A DNA stretch of 28,875 bases from JBFGCA01 sp041567315 (GTDB taxonomy: Bacteria; Acidobacteriota; Thermoanaerobaculia; Multivoradales; JAHEKO01): NCBI GenBank assembly GCA_041567315.1, contig JBFGCA010000058.1, positions 1-28,875 on the forward strand. The letters run 5' to 3'. Under the pieces are notes generated by a model. That model did not search any database. It was not told where the DNA came from and saw nothing but the letters and a program-made list of their open reading frames with translations. The position numbers and the translations under genes are program-made. Of this stretch, positions 15,285 through 22,366 are shown piece after piece; the first letter of the stretch is position 1, and each line of letters opens with the position of its first letter.

Positions 15285-16657
15285 GGTATCTCCACCTTGC
15301 CGAGCAGCCGGGCCAGCGCGCCGTCGAGGTCGGGGTCGCCGAACGCGAAGCCGGCCTCTTCGAGCCGGCGGGGGCGGACCCGCGTGCTGGCCAGCAGCAT
15401 CTCGTCGGCCATCTCGCCAAAGAGGGCGCGGGCGGCGGACGCCGGCAGCGGGAAGGGGGTCGGCCGCCCCAGGGCCCGGCCGAGGGTGGCGGTGAGCTGC
15501 CGGTTGGTCACCGGCTGCGGCGCCACCACGTTGACCGCCCCTTCGAGCCGCTCGTCGAGCAGCGCCTGGTAGATGGCTCCGAGGGCGTCGTCGATCGACA
15601 CCCAGCTCATGAACTGCCGGCCGTCGCCGAGGCGGCCACCCGCCCCCAGCCGAAACGGCGGCATCATCTTGGCGAGCGCGCCGCCGGCCGGCGACAGCGC
15701 GATCCCGAAGCGCAGCACCACCACCCGGATGCCGAAGCCGTTCGCCTCGCGCGCGGCCGCCTCCCAGTCACGGCAGACCTCGGCCAGGAAGCCGCCGCCG
15801 GGAGCGCTGTCCTCGTCGAGCACCTCCTCGCCGCGCGAGCCGTAGTAGCCGATCGCCGAGGCGCAGACCAGGGTCCGCGGCGGGCGCTCCAGGCGGCCCA
15901 GCGAGCGCACCAGGTTGCGGGTGCCGTCGACCCGGCTGGAGCGGATGCGCAGCTTGCGGGCTGCCGTCCAGCGCCCGCCGGCGATGCTCTCGCCGGCCAG
16001 ATGGACGACGGCGTCGCAGGGCTTGACGGCCGCCGGCGAGACCAGCCCCGCCTCCGGTGCCCAGCGGGCGGTCCCCGGCCCGCCTCCGGCGCCCCGAACC
16101 AGGCGCACCACCTCGTGGCCGCCGGTGGTCAGGAACGGAACGAGGCTGCCGCCCACCAGCCCGCCGGCACCGCTGACCGCGATCCGCAGCCGAGGCCGCG
16201 AGGCGAAGGCCCGGTGCCTGGCCAGGTCGCGGCGCGTGGTCTCGTGGCGGTAGGCGAAGGTGGTCGCCAGGTCGCGGGCCACCGCGCGGCCGGCCAGGGC
16301 GCCGCCTAGCGGGCCCCCCCGCAGCTCGTAGTCGATGCGGTCGCGGAGCAGCGAACCGCCGGCGGCAGGCTCGAACTCGTGGCGGTGCACCCAGCGGGCG
16401 AAAGGCCCCGAGACCTGGACGTCGGTGAACCCCCGGCCGGGCTCGACGTCGCGGTGCTCGGCCACCCAGCGGAACCAGAAGGGGCCCTTCTTCATGTGCA
16501 ACCGGGCGCGGCTGCCGTCCTCGACCGCCGCCGGCACCTCGACCTCGACCGCCTGCCAGGGGGGGCGGAGGCGCTCGAGGGCGCCCGGGCGCGCGTGCCA
16601 AACGAAAAGCTCCCCGGGGGCGTCCAGCAGCGAGGTTTCGAACGTGCGGGTGGGCAT
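15281..16657 (-). CDS. SRPBCC domain fused to TIGR01777-type NAD-dependent epimerase/dehydratase
   Basis: A 458-residue two-domain protein. Residues about 1-150 are an SRPBCC hydrophobic-ligand-binding domain (KKGPFWFRWVAEHRDVEPGRGFTDVQVSGPFARWVHRHEFE). From about 160 onward it is a short-chain dehydrogenase/epimerase: the NAD-binding SGAGGLVGGSLVPFL, DAVVHLAGESIAGGRW, and SAIGYYGSRG with the active-site YxxxG-like segment, as in TIGR01777 proteins. Members are found in CarH/LitR-type light regulons, but their reaction is unknown. The ATG at 16657 is about 28 bases from the predicted transcription start; an in-frame ATG at 16693 overlaps the -10 box and is therefore unlikely. No ribosome-binding site is visible (the bases ahead are CCACCTCC). 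First gene of a two-gene operon with the stand-alone SRPBCC gene. Confidence 0.85.
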   Translation of the reverse strand: MPTRTFETSLLDAPGELFVWHARPGALERLRPPWQAVEVEVPAAVEDGSRARLHMKKGPFWFRWVAEHRDVEPGRGFTDVQVSGPFARWVHRHEFEPAAGGSLLRDRIDYELRGGPLGGALAGRAVARDLATTFAYRHETTRRDLARHRAFASRPRLRIAVSGAGGLVGGSLVPFLTTGGHEVVRLVRGAGGGPGTARWAPEAGLVSPAAVKPCDAVVHLAGESIAGGRWTAARKLRIRSSRVDGTRNLVRSLGRLERPPRTLVCASAIGYYGSRGEEVLDEDSAPGGGFLAEVCRDWEAAAREANGFGIRVVVLRFGIALSPAGGALAKMMPPFRLGAGGRLGDGRQFMSWVSIDDALGAIYQALLDERLEGAVNVVAPQPVTNRQLTATLGRALGRPTPFPLPASAARALFGEMADEMLLASTRVRPRRLEEAGFAFGDPDLDGALARLLGKVEIP

Positions 16658-16672
16658 TGGAGGTGGACCAGT

Positions 16673-16689
16673 AAACGTCCTTTTCGTTC
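16673..16689 (-). promoter_or_regulatory. Candidate CarH/LitR-type operator O3 (epimerase operon)
   Basis: Minus-strand GAACGAAAAGGACGTTT, identical to O1 in 15 of 17 bases and placed exactly as O1 is, starting 2 bases past the -10 box. Shared sequence and shared geometry at two unrelated promoters argue for a common repressor. Confidence 0.65.
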
Positions 16690-16691
16690 GC

Positions 16692-16720
16692 ATAGTAGGA
16701 GCTGAGCGGAAAGAAAGCAA
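16692..16720 (-). promoter_or_regulatory. Promoter of the SRPBCC-epimerase operon
   Basis: Minus-strand TTGCTT (16715-16720), a 17-base spacer and TACTAT (16692-16697). The -35 is weak (TTG only); the -10 matches four of six. Placement relative to O3 supports it. Confidence 0.5.
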
Positions 16721-16724
16721 GGAC

Positions 16725-16754
16725 TTGACAAGGCAGCGAGGGGTCCGGTATCCT
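16725..16754 (+). promoter_or_regulatory. Promoter of the exported-protein/DUF2878 pair
   Basis: TTGACA (16725-16730), an 18-base spacer and TATCCT (16749-16754), back to back with the epimerase promoter. Transcription would start near 16761, leaving a leader of about 39 bases. Confidence 0.6.
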
Positions 16755-16761
16755 TGCGACT

Positions 16762-16778
16762 GGTTGTTTTGAACGATT
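16762..16778 (+). promoter_or_regulatory. Candidate operator half-site O4
   Basis: The stretch holds TTGAACGATT (16769-16778), which matches the second half of O1 (TGAACG then TT). The first GAACG unit is not conserved. It lies at or just after the predicted transcription start of the exported-protein gene, so control by the same regulator is possible but less certain than for O1-O3. Confidence 0.35.
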
Positions 16779-16799
16779 CTGGACTCGAGGAGAACCGCC

Positions 16800-17546
16800 A
16801 TGAAGACCCACGTCCTCTCCGCCGCCCTCCTGGCCGTCGCCGGCCCATTGACCGCCGCGACCGAGGCCCGGCGCAGCTACTCCGCTTCCGCCTACTCGCT
16901 GCAGGGCGACGAGCTGCTGTACGTCGAGCGGCACGTCGAGCTGTGGCGCGAGGGCCGGCTGGCCGAGAGGCAGGTGCGCTACTTGGACCCCGCCGGCGAG
17001 CTGATCGCCGAGAAATCGGTGCGCTACGGCGAGGCGCCGGCGGCGCCTTCGTTCGAGATGACCGACTACCGGCTCGGTCTGCGCGAGGGCGCGGAGGTGG
17101 ATGCCGGCGAGATCGTGCTCTTCTCGGGTCCGACCGACGTTCCGCTGCGCCCGCGCACCTTCGAAAAACCCCCGGGGGCGGTGGTCGACGCCGGCTTCGA
17201 CGTCTTCCTGCGTGACAACTTCGAGGCGGTCAAGGCCGGCGAGAAGGTCGAGTTCGAGTTCGCGGTGCCGGCGGCGCGCCGGTTCTTCCGCTTCCAGCTG
17301 GTGCCCGAGGGCGAGGTGACCTACCGGGACGAGCCGGCATTCCTGGTCAAGATGCGGCCGGCCTCGAAATTGCTGCGCCTCGCGATGGATCCGATCGAGC
17401 TGGTCTACTCGCCCGACGGCCGGCTGCTCGAGTTCCGCGGTCTGGCCAACGTCTGCGACGAGGACGGCCTGCGCTACCGGGCCCGCATCGCCTTCGACTA
17501 CCCGGATCGCGAGTCAGCTTCCCTGCGGGTGGGGGCGGCGCAATGA
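16800..17546 (+). CDS. Exported protein of unknown function
   Basis: A 248-residue protein with a cleavable signal peptide (LSAALLAVAGPLTAATEA) and a beta-rich body: ELLYVERHVELWREGRLAERQVRYLDPAG suggests an anti-parallel sheet, followed by FEMTDYRLGLREG and a central VDAGFDVFLRDNFEAVKAGEKVEFEFAVPAARRFFRF. The end returns to sheet (YSPDGRLLEFRGLANVCDEDG). No enzyme motif is recognised. It probably acts in the periplasm or on the outer-membrane face, possibly binding a lipid. The ATG at 16800 has a GAGGAG ribosome-binding site. It overlaps the DUF2878 gene by four bases, and the pair faces the epimerase operon across a spacer with operators O3 and O4. Confidence 0.75.
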   Translation: MKTHVLSAALLAVAGPLTAATEARRSYSASAYSLQGDELLYVERHVELWREGRLAERQVRYLDPAGELIAEKSVRYGEAPAAPSFEMTDYRLGLREGAEVDAGEIVLFSGPTDVPLRPRTFEKPPGAVVDAGFDVFLRDNFEAVKAGEKVEFEFAVPAARRFFRFQLVPEGEVTYRDEPAFLVKMRPASKLLRLAMDPIELVYSPDGRLLEFRGLANVCDEDGLRYRARIAFDYPDRESASLRVGAAQ

Positions 17547-18109
17547 GCCGGGTCCTGTCCTCTGCCTCGCCGCTCTTCAACGCCGTCATCTACAAGATCG
17601 GCTGGCTGGCCTGCGTGGTCGGCGCCGCCGTCGGCTGGGGAACCGCGGGCGCCCTGGTCGCCATCGGCCTGACCGCGCTCCACGCCGTCCTCGCCGAGCG
17701 CCCCGAGCGCGAGTGGCCGCTGCTGCTGGCCGCCGCCGCGCTCGGCATGGGGCTCGACACCTTCCACGCCGCCGCAGGCGTGCTCGACTTCCGAGGGCAT
17801 CAGGCCGGCAGCATCGCCCCGATCTGGATCGTCGCCCTCTGGCTGCAGTTCGCGACGACGCTCCACTTCAGCCTGCGCTGGCTCTCTCGCCGCTACGCCC
17901 TGGCCGCGGTCCTGGGCCTCACCGGCGGTCCGCTGGCCTTCCTCGCCGGCGAGCGCATCGGCGCCGCCACCTTCGGCGACCCGCGCGCCCTGTCGCTCGC
18001 CGTCATCGGCCTCTCCTGGGCGATCGCCCTCCCCACCCTGGTGGCCATCGCCGACCGCCTCGGCTGGCCGGGCCGCTACCGCCTGCTCCCCGCCGCAGCA
18101 GCGCGGTGA
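17543..18109 (+). CDS. DUF2878 family membrane protein
   Basis: A 188-residue integral membrane protein with about five or six helices. The opening FNAVIYKIGWLACVVGAA, the central WIVALWLQFATTLHFSLRWLSRR and GGPLAFLAGERIGAATFG match the DUF2878 family, commonly encoded in clusters with CFA-synthase, DUF1365 and flavoprotein genes. Function unknown. Its ATG overlaps the stop of the exported-protein gene (ATGA), so the two are translated together. Presence of DUF2878 ties this plus-strand pair to the same lipid pathway as the minus-strand operon, even though it lies beyond the regulator. Confidence 0.88.
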   Translation: MSRVLSSASPLFNAVIYKIGWLACVVGAAVGWGTAGALVAIGLTALHAVLAERPEREWPLLLAAAALGMGLDTFHAAAGVLDFRGHQAGSIAPIWIVALWLQFATTLHFSLRWLSRRYALAAVLGLTGGPLAFLAGERIGAATFGDPRALSLAVIGLSWAIALPTLVAIADRLGWPGRYRLLPAAAAR

Positions 18110-18124
18110 TGAGAGGAGCGACCC

Positions 18125-19477
18125 TCAGGGCACCAGGATCTCCGTGCTGATTTCGACCTCGACCGGGGCTCCTTCGCGCAGGTAGGAGAGGATCTGCGGG
18201 CGACCGATCTGGAGGCTCTCGGGGTCGCCGCAGCCCCGCTCGTCGACCGCGGTGCCGTCGATGGCGACGACTAGATCGCCAGTGCGCAGCCCGGCGGCCG
18301 CGGCCGAGGTGCCGAGGAAGACGGTCACGATCTCCAGGCCTTCCGGGTGGGGTGAGACGCCATAGCCGGGTCCGACCAGTGGCGCCATCCGGATCGGGCC
18401 GGGGGTCGCCGGTCGCAGGCGGACCCGCTTGGTTCGCTGGTCGAAGGTGACGGCGAAGTGGCGCAGCACGCGCCAGCCGATCGTGCGCTCGCGGGGGACG
18501 AGCTGCACCACCGGGTCCTCGAAGCGCAGCGGGCCGAGCCGGAGGCCGCCGTCCAGCCGCCCGGCCTCGTCGACCGCGAAGCCCGCGAACAGCGCGGTTG
18601 TGATCGCCGGGCGCGGCGCGACCGACCAGGCCAGCCGGTCTCTCGGTTTGAGCAGAAAGCCACCGCTGGCGCCCGAGTCCAGCACCGCCTTGACGCGGCG
18701 ACCGCCGACCTCGATTCGCAGGTGGGGGCGCCTGGATCCGACGTCGCGGAACACCTCGCGGCCGTCGGGAGGCGGCAGCCGCCCCGCGGAGACCCGGACC
18801 TCTCGGGCCGGGTAGTCCAGCGTCAGCAGCACGGCGCGGAAGGCCGGGAAGCCGAGGATGCCGTCGATCCTGCGCCCTAGGGCGAGACTCAGCCGCTTCA
18901 TCGGATGGAGGTAGGCGCGGAGTGGGGGGAGCTCGAAGCCGCCGATGCGGGCATCGTCGAAGGTCACCTTGCCGGAGGGGGCGCTGCCGCCCCAGAGCCC
19001 GGCCAGGGCGCGAGGGTCCAGGAAGGTCCAGCTCGAGCCGGTGTCGAGAATCAGCTCCACCGTCGTCATCGGCCCGTCGCCGAGCGCCACGGGCACGATC
19101 ACGAGGCCCCGGCAGATGTCGCTGGGAAGCACCAGCCCGTAATCAAGCGCTGCCTGTGGCGCCGTCGCCGAGGCCGGGCCTGGCGGCAGCAGGAGCTGCG
19201 GGACCAGAAACAGCATGGGGCCGAGCGGCAACCTGCGGCCACCCTGGATTGTCCGGCGTGGAGTCCGGGCCGGCCCGGGCCGCCGCCGGTAGACCAGCAG
19301 CCCACAGGCCACGAAGACGATCCCCACCAGGGCGAGCAGCGTCGCCAGGACCAGCGACTGCTCGCGCGCACCGCCCTGCCCGTGGAGGATCGCCAGCGCC
19401 GCCACCCGCCAGGCCAGCACGCCGGCCGCCGCCGCCAGCAGGACGCCGAGCCACCTCGGCGCGGCCTGGCGGATCAC
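18125..19477 (-). CDS. Membrane-anchored retropepsin-like aspartyl protease with PDZ domain
   Basis: A 450-residue protein. Two hydrophobic helices lie at about 8-30 and 41-63, with a further hydrophobic stretch near 86-98. Two aspartyl protease motifs follow: DTGS at 145-148 and DSGA at 267-270, each after a beta strand (VELILDTGSSW, VKAVLDSGASGGFLL), as in the two halves of a pepsin-like or duplicated retropepsin-like enzyme. The C-terminal 80 residues form a PDZ domain (LEIVTVFLGTSAAAAGLRTGDLVVAIDGTAV), which would bind substrate C-termini. Activity should be outside the cytoplasmic membrane. The GTG at 19477 overlaps the stop of the RDD gene (GTGA). It is third in an operon with a PadR repressor and an RDD protein, so its level is probably PadR-controlled. 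The substrate is unknown. Confidence 0.85.
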   Translation of the reverse strand: MIRQAAPRWLGVLLAAAAGVLAWRVAALAILHGQGGAREQSLVLATLLALVGIVFVACGLLVYRRRPGPARTPRRTIQGGRRLPLGPMLFLVPQLLLPPGPASATAPQAALDYGLVLPSDICRGLVIVPVALGDGPMTTVELILDTGSSWTFLDPRALAGLWGGSAPSGKVTFDDARIGGFELPPLRAYLHPMKRLSLALGRRIDGILGFPAFRAVLLTLDYPAREVRVSAGRLPPPDGREVFRDVGSRRPHLRIEVGGRRVKAVLDSGASGGFLLKPRDRLAWSVAPRPAITTALFAGFAVDEAGRLDGGLRLGPLRFEDPVVQLVPRERTIGWRVLRHFAVTFDQRTKRVRLRPATPGPIRMAPLVGPGYGVSPHPEGLEIVTVFLGTSAAAAGLRTGDLVVAIDGTAVDERGCGDPESLQIGRPQILSYLREGAPVEVEISTEILVP

Positions 19478-20190
19478 GGGGCGCAGAGGGCGACCAGACC
19501 GATCAGGGCGAGCGCGGGGACGACGGGCAGTAGCAGGCAGACCGCCCAGGCCTGGGTGGGGGCCGGGTCGCCGGGCTCGCGGGCGACGATGGTGCGGGCG
19601 ACGATGTCGAGGGCGCGCTGGCGGCGGTCGGTGAAGAAGATGAGCAGCGAGTCGAGCATCAGGAGCTCGAAGTAGAACGACAGGCGCCGGACGAAGGCCT
19701 GCCCGAGACCGATCGGGGCCGCGTTCTCGCGCAGCACCCGGATCCGGAGCAGGTGCTTGCCCAGGGTCTTGCCGAAGCGCGCCTCGAGCAGCGGGAAATA
19801 GAAGATCACGATGCCGGACACGGCGACGATGGCCAGGGTGAGGAGGACGCCCCAGCCGATCGACAGGTCGCCCGACGCCAGCCGGCCCGACTCGAGCAGC
19901 AAGGCGAGAGCGAGCAGCGGCACGGCCAGCGTCACCAGCAGGGCGAAGTCGGCGACGAAGGCGACCAGCCGCTGCCCGAAGCCCGCGTAGCGGATCTCTC
20001 GCTCGGCGTTGAAGGCGGCCGCCACCTCGGCCGGCGTGCCCAGTCCGTCGATGATCCTGCCCGGGGGCTCGCCCCGGGCCTCGGCCTCGGCGAAGTGGGC
20101 GCGGAGATCGGCTTCGAGCCGTGCCCGGTCTTCGGCGGAGGCGAACGCGCTGCGCATCACCTCGTCGATGTAGCGGTCTCTCGGGTTCAT
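19474..20190 (-). CDS. RDD membrane protein with HAAS-like N-terminal domain
   Basis: A 238-residue protein. Residues 1-65 are a soluble helical segment (RYIDEVMRSAFASAEDRARLEADLRAHFAEAEA, then GTPAEVAAAFNAE) that looks like the HAAS/DUF1700 domain commonly encoded beside PadR regulators. From about 70 there is an RDD domain: GFGQRLVAFVADFALLVTLAVPLLAL with the Arg and two Asp residues, then two more helices, the GKTLGKHLLRIRVL block, and RRQRALDIVARTIVARE. RDD proteins are membrane proteins, some of which transport ions. The ATG at 20190 overlaps the padR stop (ATGA), with GAGGAGGAG upstream. Probable role is a membrane sensor or transporter controlled by the PadR protein (inference). Confidence 0.85.
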   Translation of the reverse strand: MNPRDRYIDEVMRSAFASAEDRARLEADLRAHFAEAEARGEPPGRIIDGLGTPAEVAAAFNAEREIRYAGFGQRLVAFVADFALLVTLAVPLLALALLLESGRLASGDLSIGWGVLLTLAIVAVSGIVIFYFPLLEARFGKTLGKHLLRIRVLRENAAPIGLGQAFVRRLSFYFELLMLDSLLIFFTDRRQRALDIVARTIVAREPGDPAPTQAWAVCLLLPVVPALALIGLVALCAP

Positions 20191-20537
20191 TGCTCCTCCT
20201 CGGTGGGTCCGGCGGTGAGGATGGCCTCGACGTCGGCCGCGAAGCTCCGCCAGGCGGCGGTCAGCTCCTCGACCCGCTCGCGGCCCGCCGCGGTCAGCCG
20301 GTAGACCTTGCGGGGCACGCCGCGGGCCGGCGGGTCCCACTCGGCGACGATCAGCCCGGCGTCCTCGAGGCGGTAGAGCACCGGGTAGAGGGTGCCCTCC
20401 TTGATCTCGAAGCGCCCGTCGCTGCGCTGCTTGAGGCGGCTAACCAGCTCGTACCCGTAGGTCGGCTCGTCGGCCAGGATCCGCAGCAGCAGCAGCTCCA
20501 GGGTCCCGCGTCGCAGCTCTCTCTGAAGGTCCTTCAT
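20187..20537 (-). CDS. PadR-family transcription regulator
   Basis: A 116-residue winged-helix regulator of the PadR type: RGTLELLLLRILADEPTYGYELVSRLKQ, then the wing-containing KEGTLYPVLYRLEDAGLIVAEW, RKVYRLTAAGRERV and a C-terminal dimerisation helix. PadR proteins usually repress their own operon and the adjacent membrane-protein genes until a ligand or envelope signal is sensed. First gene of a three-gene operon (PadR, HAAS-RDD, aspartyl protease) joined by four-base stop/start overlaps. The ATG at 20537 has no clear ribosome-binding site. A direct repeat and palindrome just upstream (20568-20591) are a likely operator. Confidence 0.93.
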   Translation of the reverse strand: MKDLQRELRRGTLELLLLRILADEPTYGYELVSRLKQRSDGRFEIKEGTLYPVLYRLEDAGLIVAEWDPPARGVPRKVYRLTAAGRERVEELTAAWRSFAADVEAILTAGPTEEEQ

Positions 20538-20567
20538 GGCAAGCCTGGTACGACCACGACTACGGTA

Positions 20568-20591
20568 TCACCAACTAGTTTGTTTCACCAA
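20568..20591 (-). promoter_or_regulatory. Candidate PadR operator
   Basis: Two identical minus-strand copies of TTGGTGA (20568-20574, 20585-20591) are 17 bases apart and flank the perfect palindrome AACTAGTT (20573-20580). The site is 30 bases upstream of the padR start and AT-richer than its surroundings, consistent with an autoregulatory site overlapping the promoter. No textbook promoter is visible. Confidence 0.45.
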
Positions 20592-20662
20592 GTATTCGGC
20601 GATCGACCTCTCGCCCGGGTGCCCGGTGCCGATCGCCGCCGGCGCTCCGGCCGCCGCCGGCG

Positions 20663-21565
20663 TCAGCGAGACGGCTGGCGCGCCGCCTCCCGCCGGAGCC
20701 ACCCGATGACCGTGCGGGTCGCGCTCCGGGGCGAGAGGTGCCTGGGGAGCAGGATCCAGTAGGACAGCTCGAGCTCGACGGCGAGCTCGCCCAGCGGCCG
20801 GCAGAGAAGGCCGGTCTCGAGGTCCTGGACCGCCAGGCGGTGGCGGGCCAGGGCGACCCCCTGGCCCTGGGCTGCGGCCCGCAGGACCAGATCGGTAGAG
20901 GTGAACCGCGGCCCCCGCTGCAGATCCATGGCGCGGGGGCCGTGGACCTCGCGCCAGGCCTCCCACGAGGCCTGGGGGTCGCGGTCGTGAAGCAGCCGCA
21001 GGCCCGCAAGCTGGGCCGGCCTCGACGGGCGGCCGGCCTTCTCCCAGAACGCCTGGCTCATCACCGGGTAGAGGGCGTCGCCGGCCAGCGGCTCGCTGCG
21101 GACCCCCCGGAAGGGCCCGGGGCCCATGCCGATCGCCAGGTCGGCGGCGCCGTCCTCGAGGCGGTCGATGCCGCGGTCGACGATCACCGACACCTCGAGC
21201 CCGGGGTGCGAGGTCTCGAACGCCGGCAGCCGCGGCATCAGCCAGCGGACCGCGAAGGAGGCCGGGGCGAGGATCGACACGGAGCTGGCCGACCGGGCCT
21301 CGCGCAGCGCCGCCACGGCGTGCCCGATCTCGCGCAGGGCGCCGACGGTGGCGCTCCCCAGCGCCTCGCCCTGGGGCGTGAAGGCGACGCCCCGGCGGCC
21401 ACCGGCCGGGTGGGTGAGGGTGACCCCCAGCCAGGACTCGAGCTCGCGCAGATGGCGGCTGACCGACGAGTGGGCGATCCGCAGCTCGCGGGCGGCGGCC
21501 CGCACGCCACCCCGCGAATAGACGGCGGCGAAGGCGCGGAGGGCATTGAGCGGGAGGTCTCTCAC
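20663..21565 (-). CDS. LysR-family transcription regulator (GcvA-like)
   Basis: A 300-residue regulator. The N-terminal winged helix (LPLNALRAFAAVYSRGGVRAAARELRIAHSSVSRHLRELESWLGV, residues 4-50) and a linker helix are followed by a type-2 periplasmic-binding fold that senses an effector (SVSILAPASFAVRWLMPRLPAF, GAADLAIGMGPG, and the late TSTDLVLRAAAQGQGVALARHRLA). The GTG at 21565 sits at the family's normal N-terminus; the leader before it is nearly absent. It is divergent from the small-ORF/FMN-reductase/acetyltransferase unit across a 206-base spacer holding a LysR-type box, so it probably controls both itself and that unit. The effector is unknown. Confidence 0.9.
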   Translation of the reverse strand: MRDLPLNALRAFAAVYSRGGVRAAARELRIAHSSVSRHLRELESWLGVTLTHPAGGRRGVAFTPQGEALGSATVGALREIGHAVAALREARSASSVSILAPASFAVRWLMPRLPAFETSHPGLEVSVIVDRGIDRLEDGAADLAIGMGPGPFRGVRSEPLAGDALYPVMSQAFWEKAGRPSRPAQLAGLRLLHDRDPQASWEAWREVHGPRAMDLQRGPRFTSTDLVLRAAAQGQGVALARHRLAVQDLETGLLCRPLGELAVELELSYWILLPRHLSPRSATRTVIGWLRREAARQPSR

Positions 21566-21566
21566 G

Positions 21567-21581
21567 GTCGAATAATTAGAC
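21567..21581. promoter_or_regulatory. Candidate LysR box
   Basis: The interrupted palindrome GTCGAATAATTAGAC has 6 of 7 paired bases in its arms and is AT-rich in the centre, like the T-N11-A sites of LysR regulators. It directly abuts the start codon of the LysR gene and would also lie upstream of the divergent reductase unit. Confidence 0.5.
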
Positions 21582-21643
21582 CAGAAATCGACCGCCTTCG
21601 ACCATCCTGCAGCATCAGAATTCGAGGCGGCAGGAGAGAGCCG

Positions 21644-21775
21644 ATGACGATGATGATGTCGATCCAAGAGACGAATCAGGCGCGAGCGATCGGTCCGAGG
21701 GTCCCGGTCGGGGGCCGGCGACCCGGCCGCGGCAGAGGTCTCATCCGGAGACCGCTCACGCGGAGGGAGGCATGA
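21644..21775 (+). CDS. Possible 43-residue leader peptide coupled to FMN reductase
   Basis: A short open frame begins with a Met-rich start (MTMMMSIQETNQ) and ends with an Arg/Gly-rich tail (GGRRPGRGRGLIRRPLTRREA). It has a strong ribosome-binding site (AGGAGAG, about 7 bases upstream of the ATG), and its stop overlaps the ATG of the FMN reductase gene (ATGA). The ribosome-binding site and the exact overlap argue that it is translated. It matches no family I know. It may only help translation of the next gene or act as an attenuating leader. Confidence 0.45.
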   Translation: MTMMMSIQETNQARAIGPRVPVGGRRPGRGRGLIRRPLTRREA

Positions 21776-22335
21776 AAGTTCTCGCCATGCCCGGCAGCCT
21801 GCGACGGGGGTCCTACAACCGCAAGCTGCTGGTGGCGGCCGCGGCCTGCGCGCCGGCCGGGATGAGCGTCGACGTCGTCCCGCACGAGGTGCTGGCGGCG
21901 ATCCCACCCTTCAACCAGGACGTCGAGGCGCTCGGCGACCCCGCGCCGGTCGTCCGGCTGCGCGATGCGGTCCGCGCGGCCGACGGCCTGCTGATCTCCA
22001 CCCCCGAGTACAACCAGTCGATCCCCGGCGTGCTCAAGAACCTGATCGACTGGCTGTCGCGCCCGCGACCCGACGAGGTCCTGATCGGCAAGCCGGCCGC
22101 CGTCATGGGCGCCACCACCGGCCCCTGGGGAACGCGGCTGGCCCAGGGCATGGTGCGGCAGGTCCTGGGCTCGACCGAGTGCCTGGTGATGCCGCCGGGG
22201 GTGGCGGTCTACGTGGCCCGGGTCAAGCAGCTGTTCGACCAGGCGGGCGAGCTGACCGACGAGCCGACGCGTGAAAGGCTGGGCCGCCTGCTGGCGGCTT
22301 TCGGCGAGTGGATCGCGCAGTGCACGCGGTCCTGA
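21772..22335 (+). CDS. NADPH-dependent FMN reductase (flavodoxin-like quinone/azo/chromate reductase type)
   Basis: A 187-residue flavodoxin-fold oxidoreductase. The FMN phosphate loop is GSLRRGSYNRKL (8-19), and the flavin-ring loop is STPEYNQSIPGVLKNLIDWLSRP, both diagnostic of the NADPH-dependent FMN reductase family, whose members reduce quinones, azo dyes or chromate. Further family landmarks are AVMGATTGPWGTRLAQGMVRQVL and a C-terminal helix. The ATG at 21772 has a GGAGGGAGG ribosome-binding site and overlaps the stop of a short upstream ORF. It is divergent from the LysR regulator, which likely senses the reductase substrate, possibly an electrophile or quinone. The acetyltransferase gene follows within 31 bases. 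Confidence 0.92.
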   Translation: MKVLAMPGSLRRGSYNRKLLVAAAACAPAGMSVDVVPHEVLAAIPPFNQDVEALGDPAPVVRLRDAVRAADGLLISTPEYNQSIPGVLKNLIDWLSRPRPDEVLIGKPAAVMGATTGPWGTRLAQGMVRQVLGSTECLVMPPGVAVYVARVKQLFDQAGELTDEPTRERLGRLLAAFGEWIAQCTRS

Positions 22336-22366
22336 GCCGGCGGCGCCACCGGGCTGGAGCTCGCGA

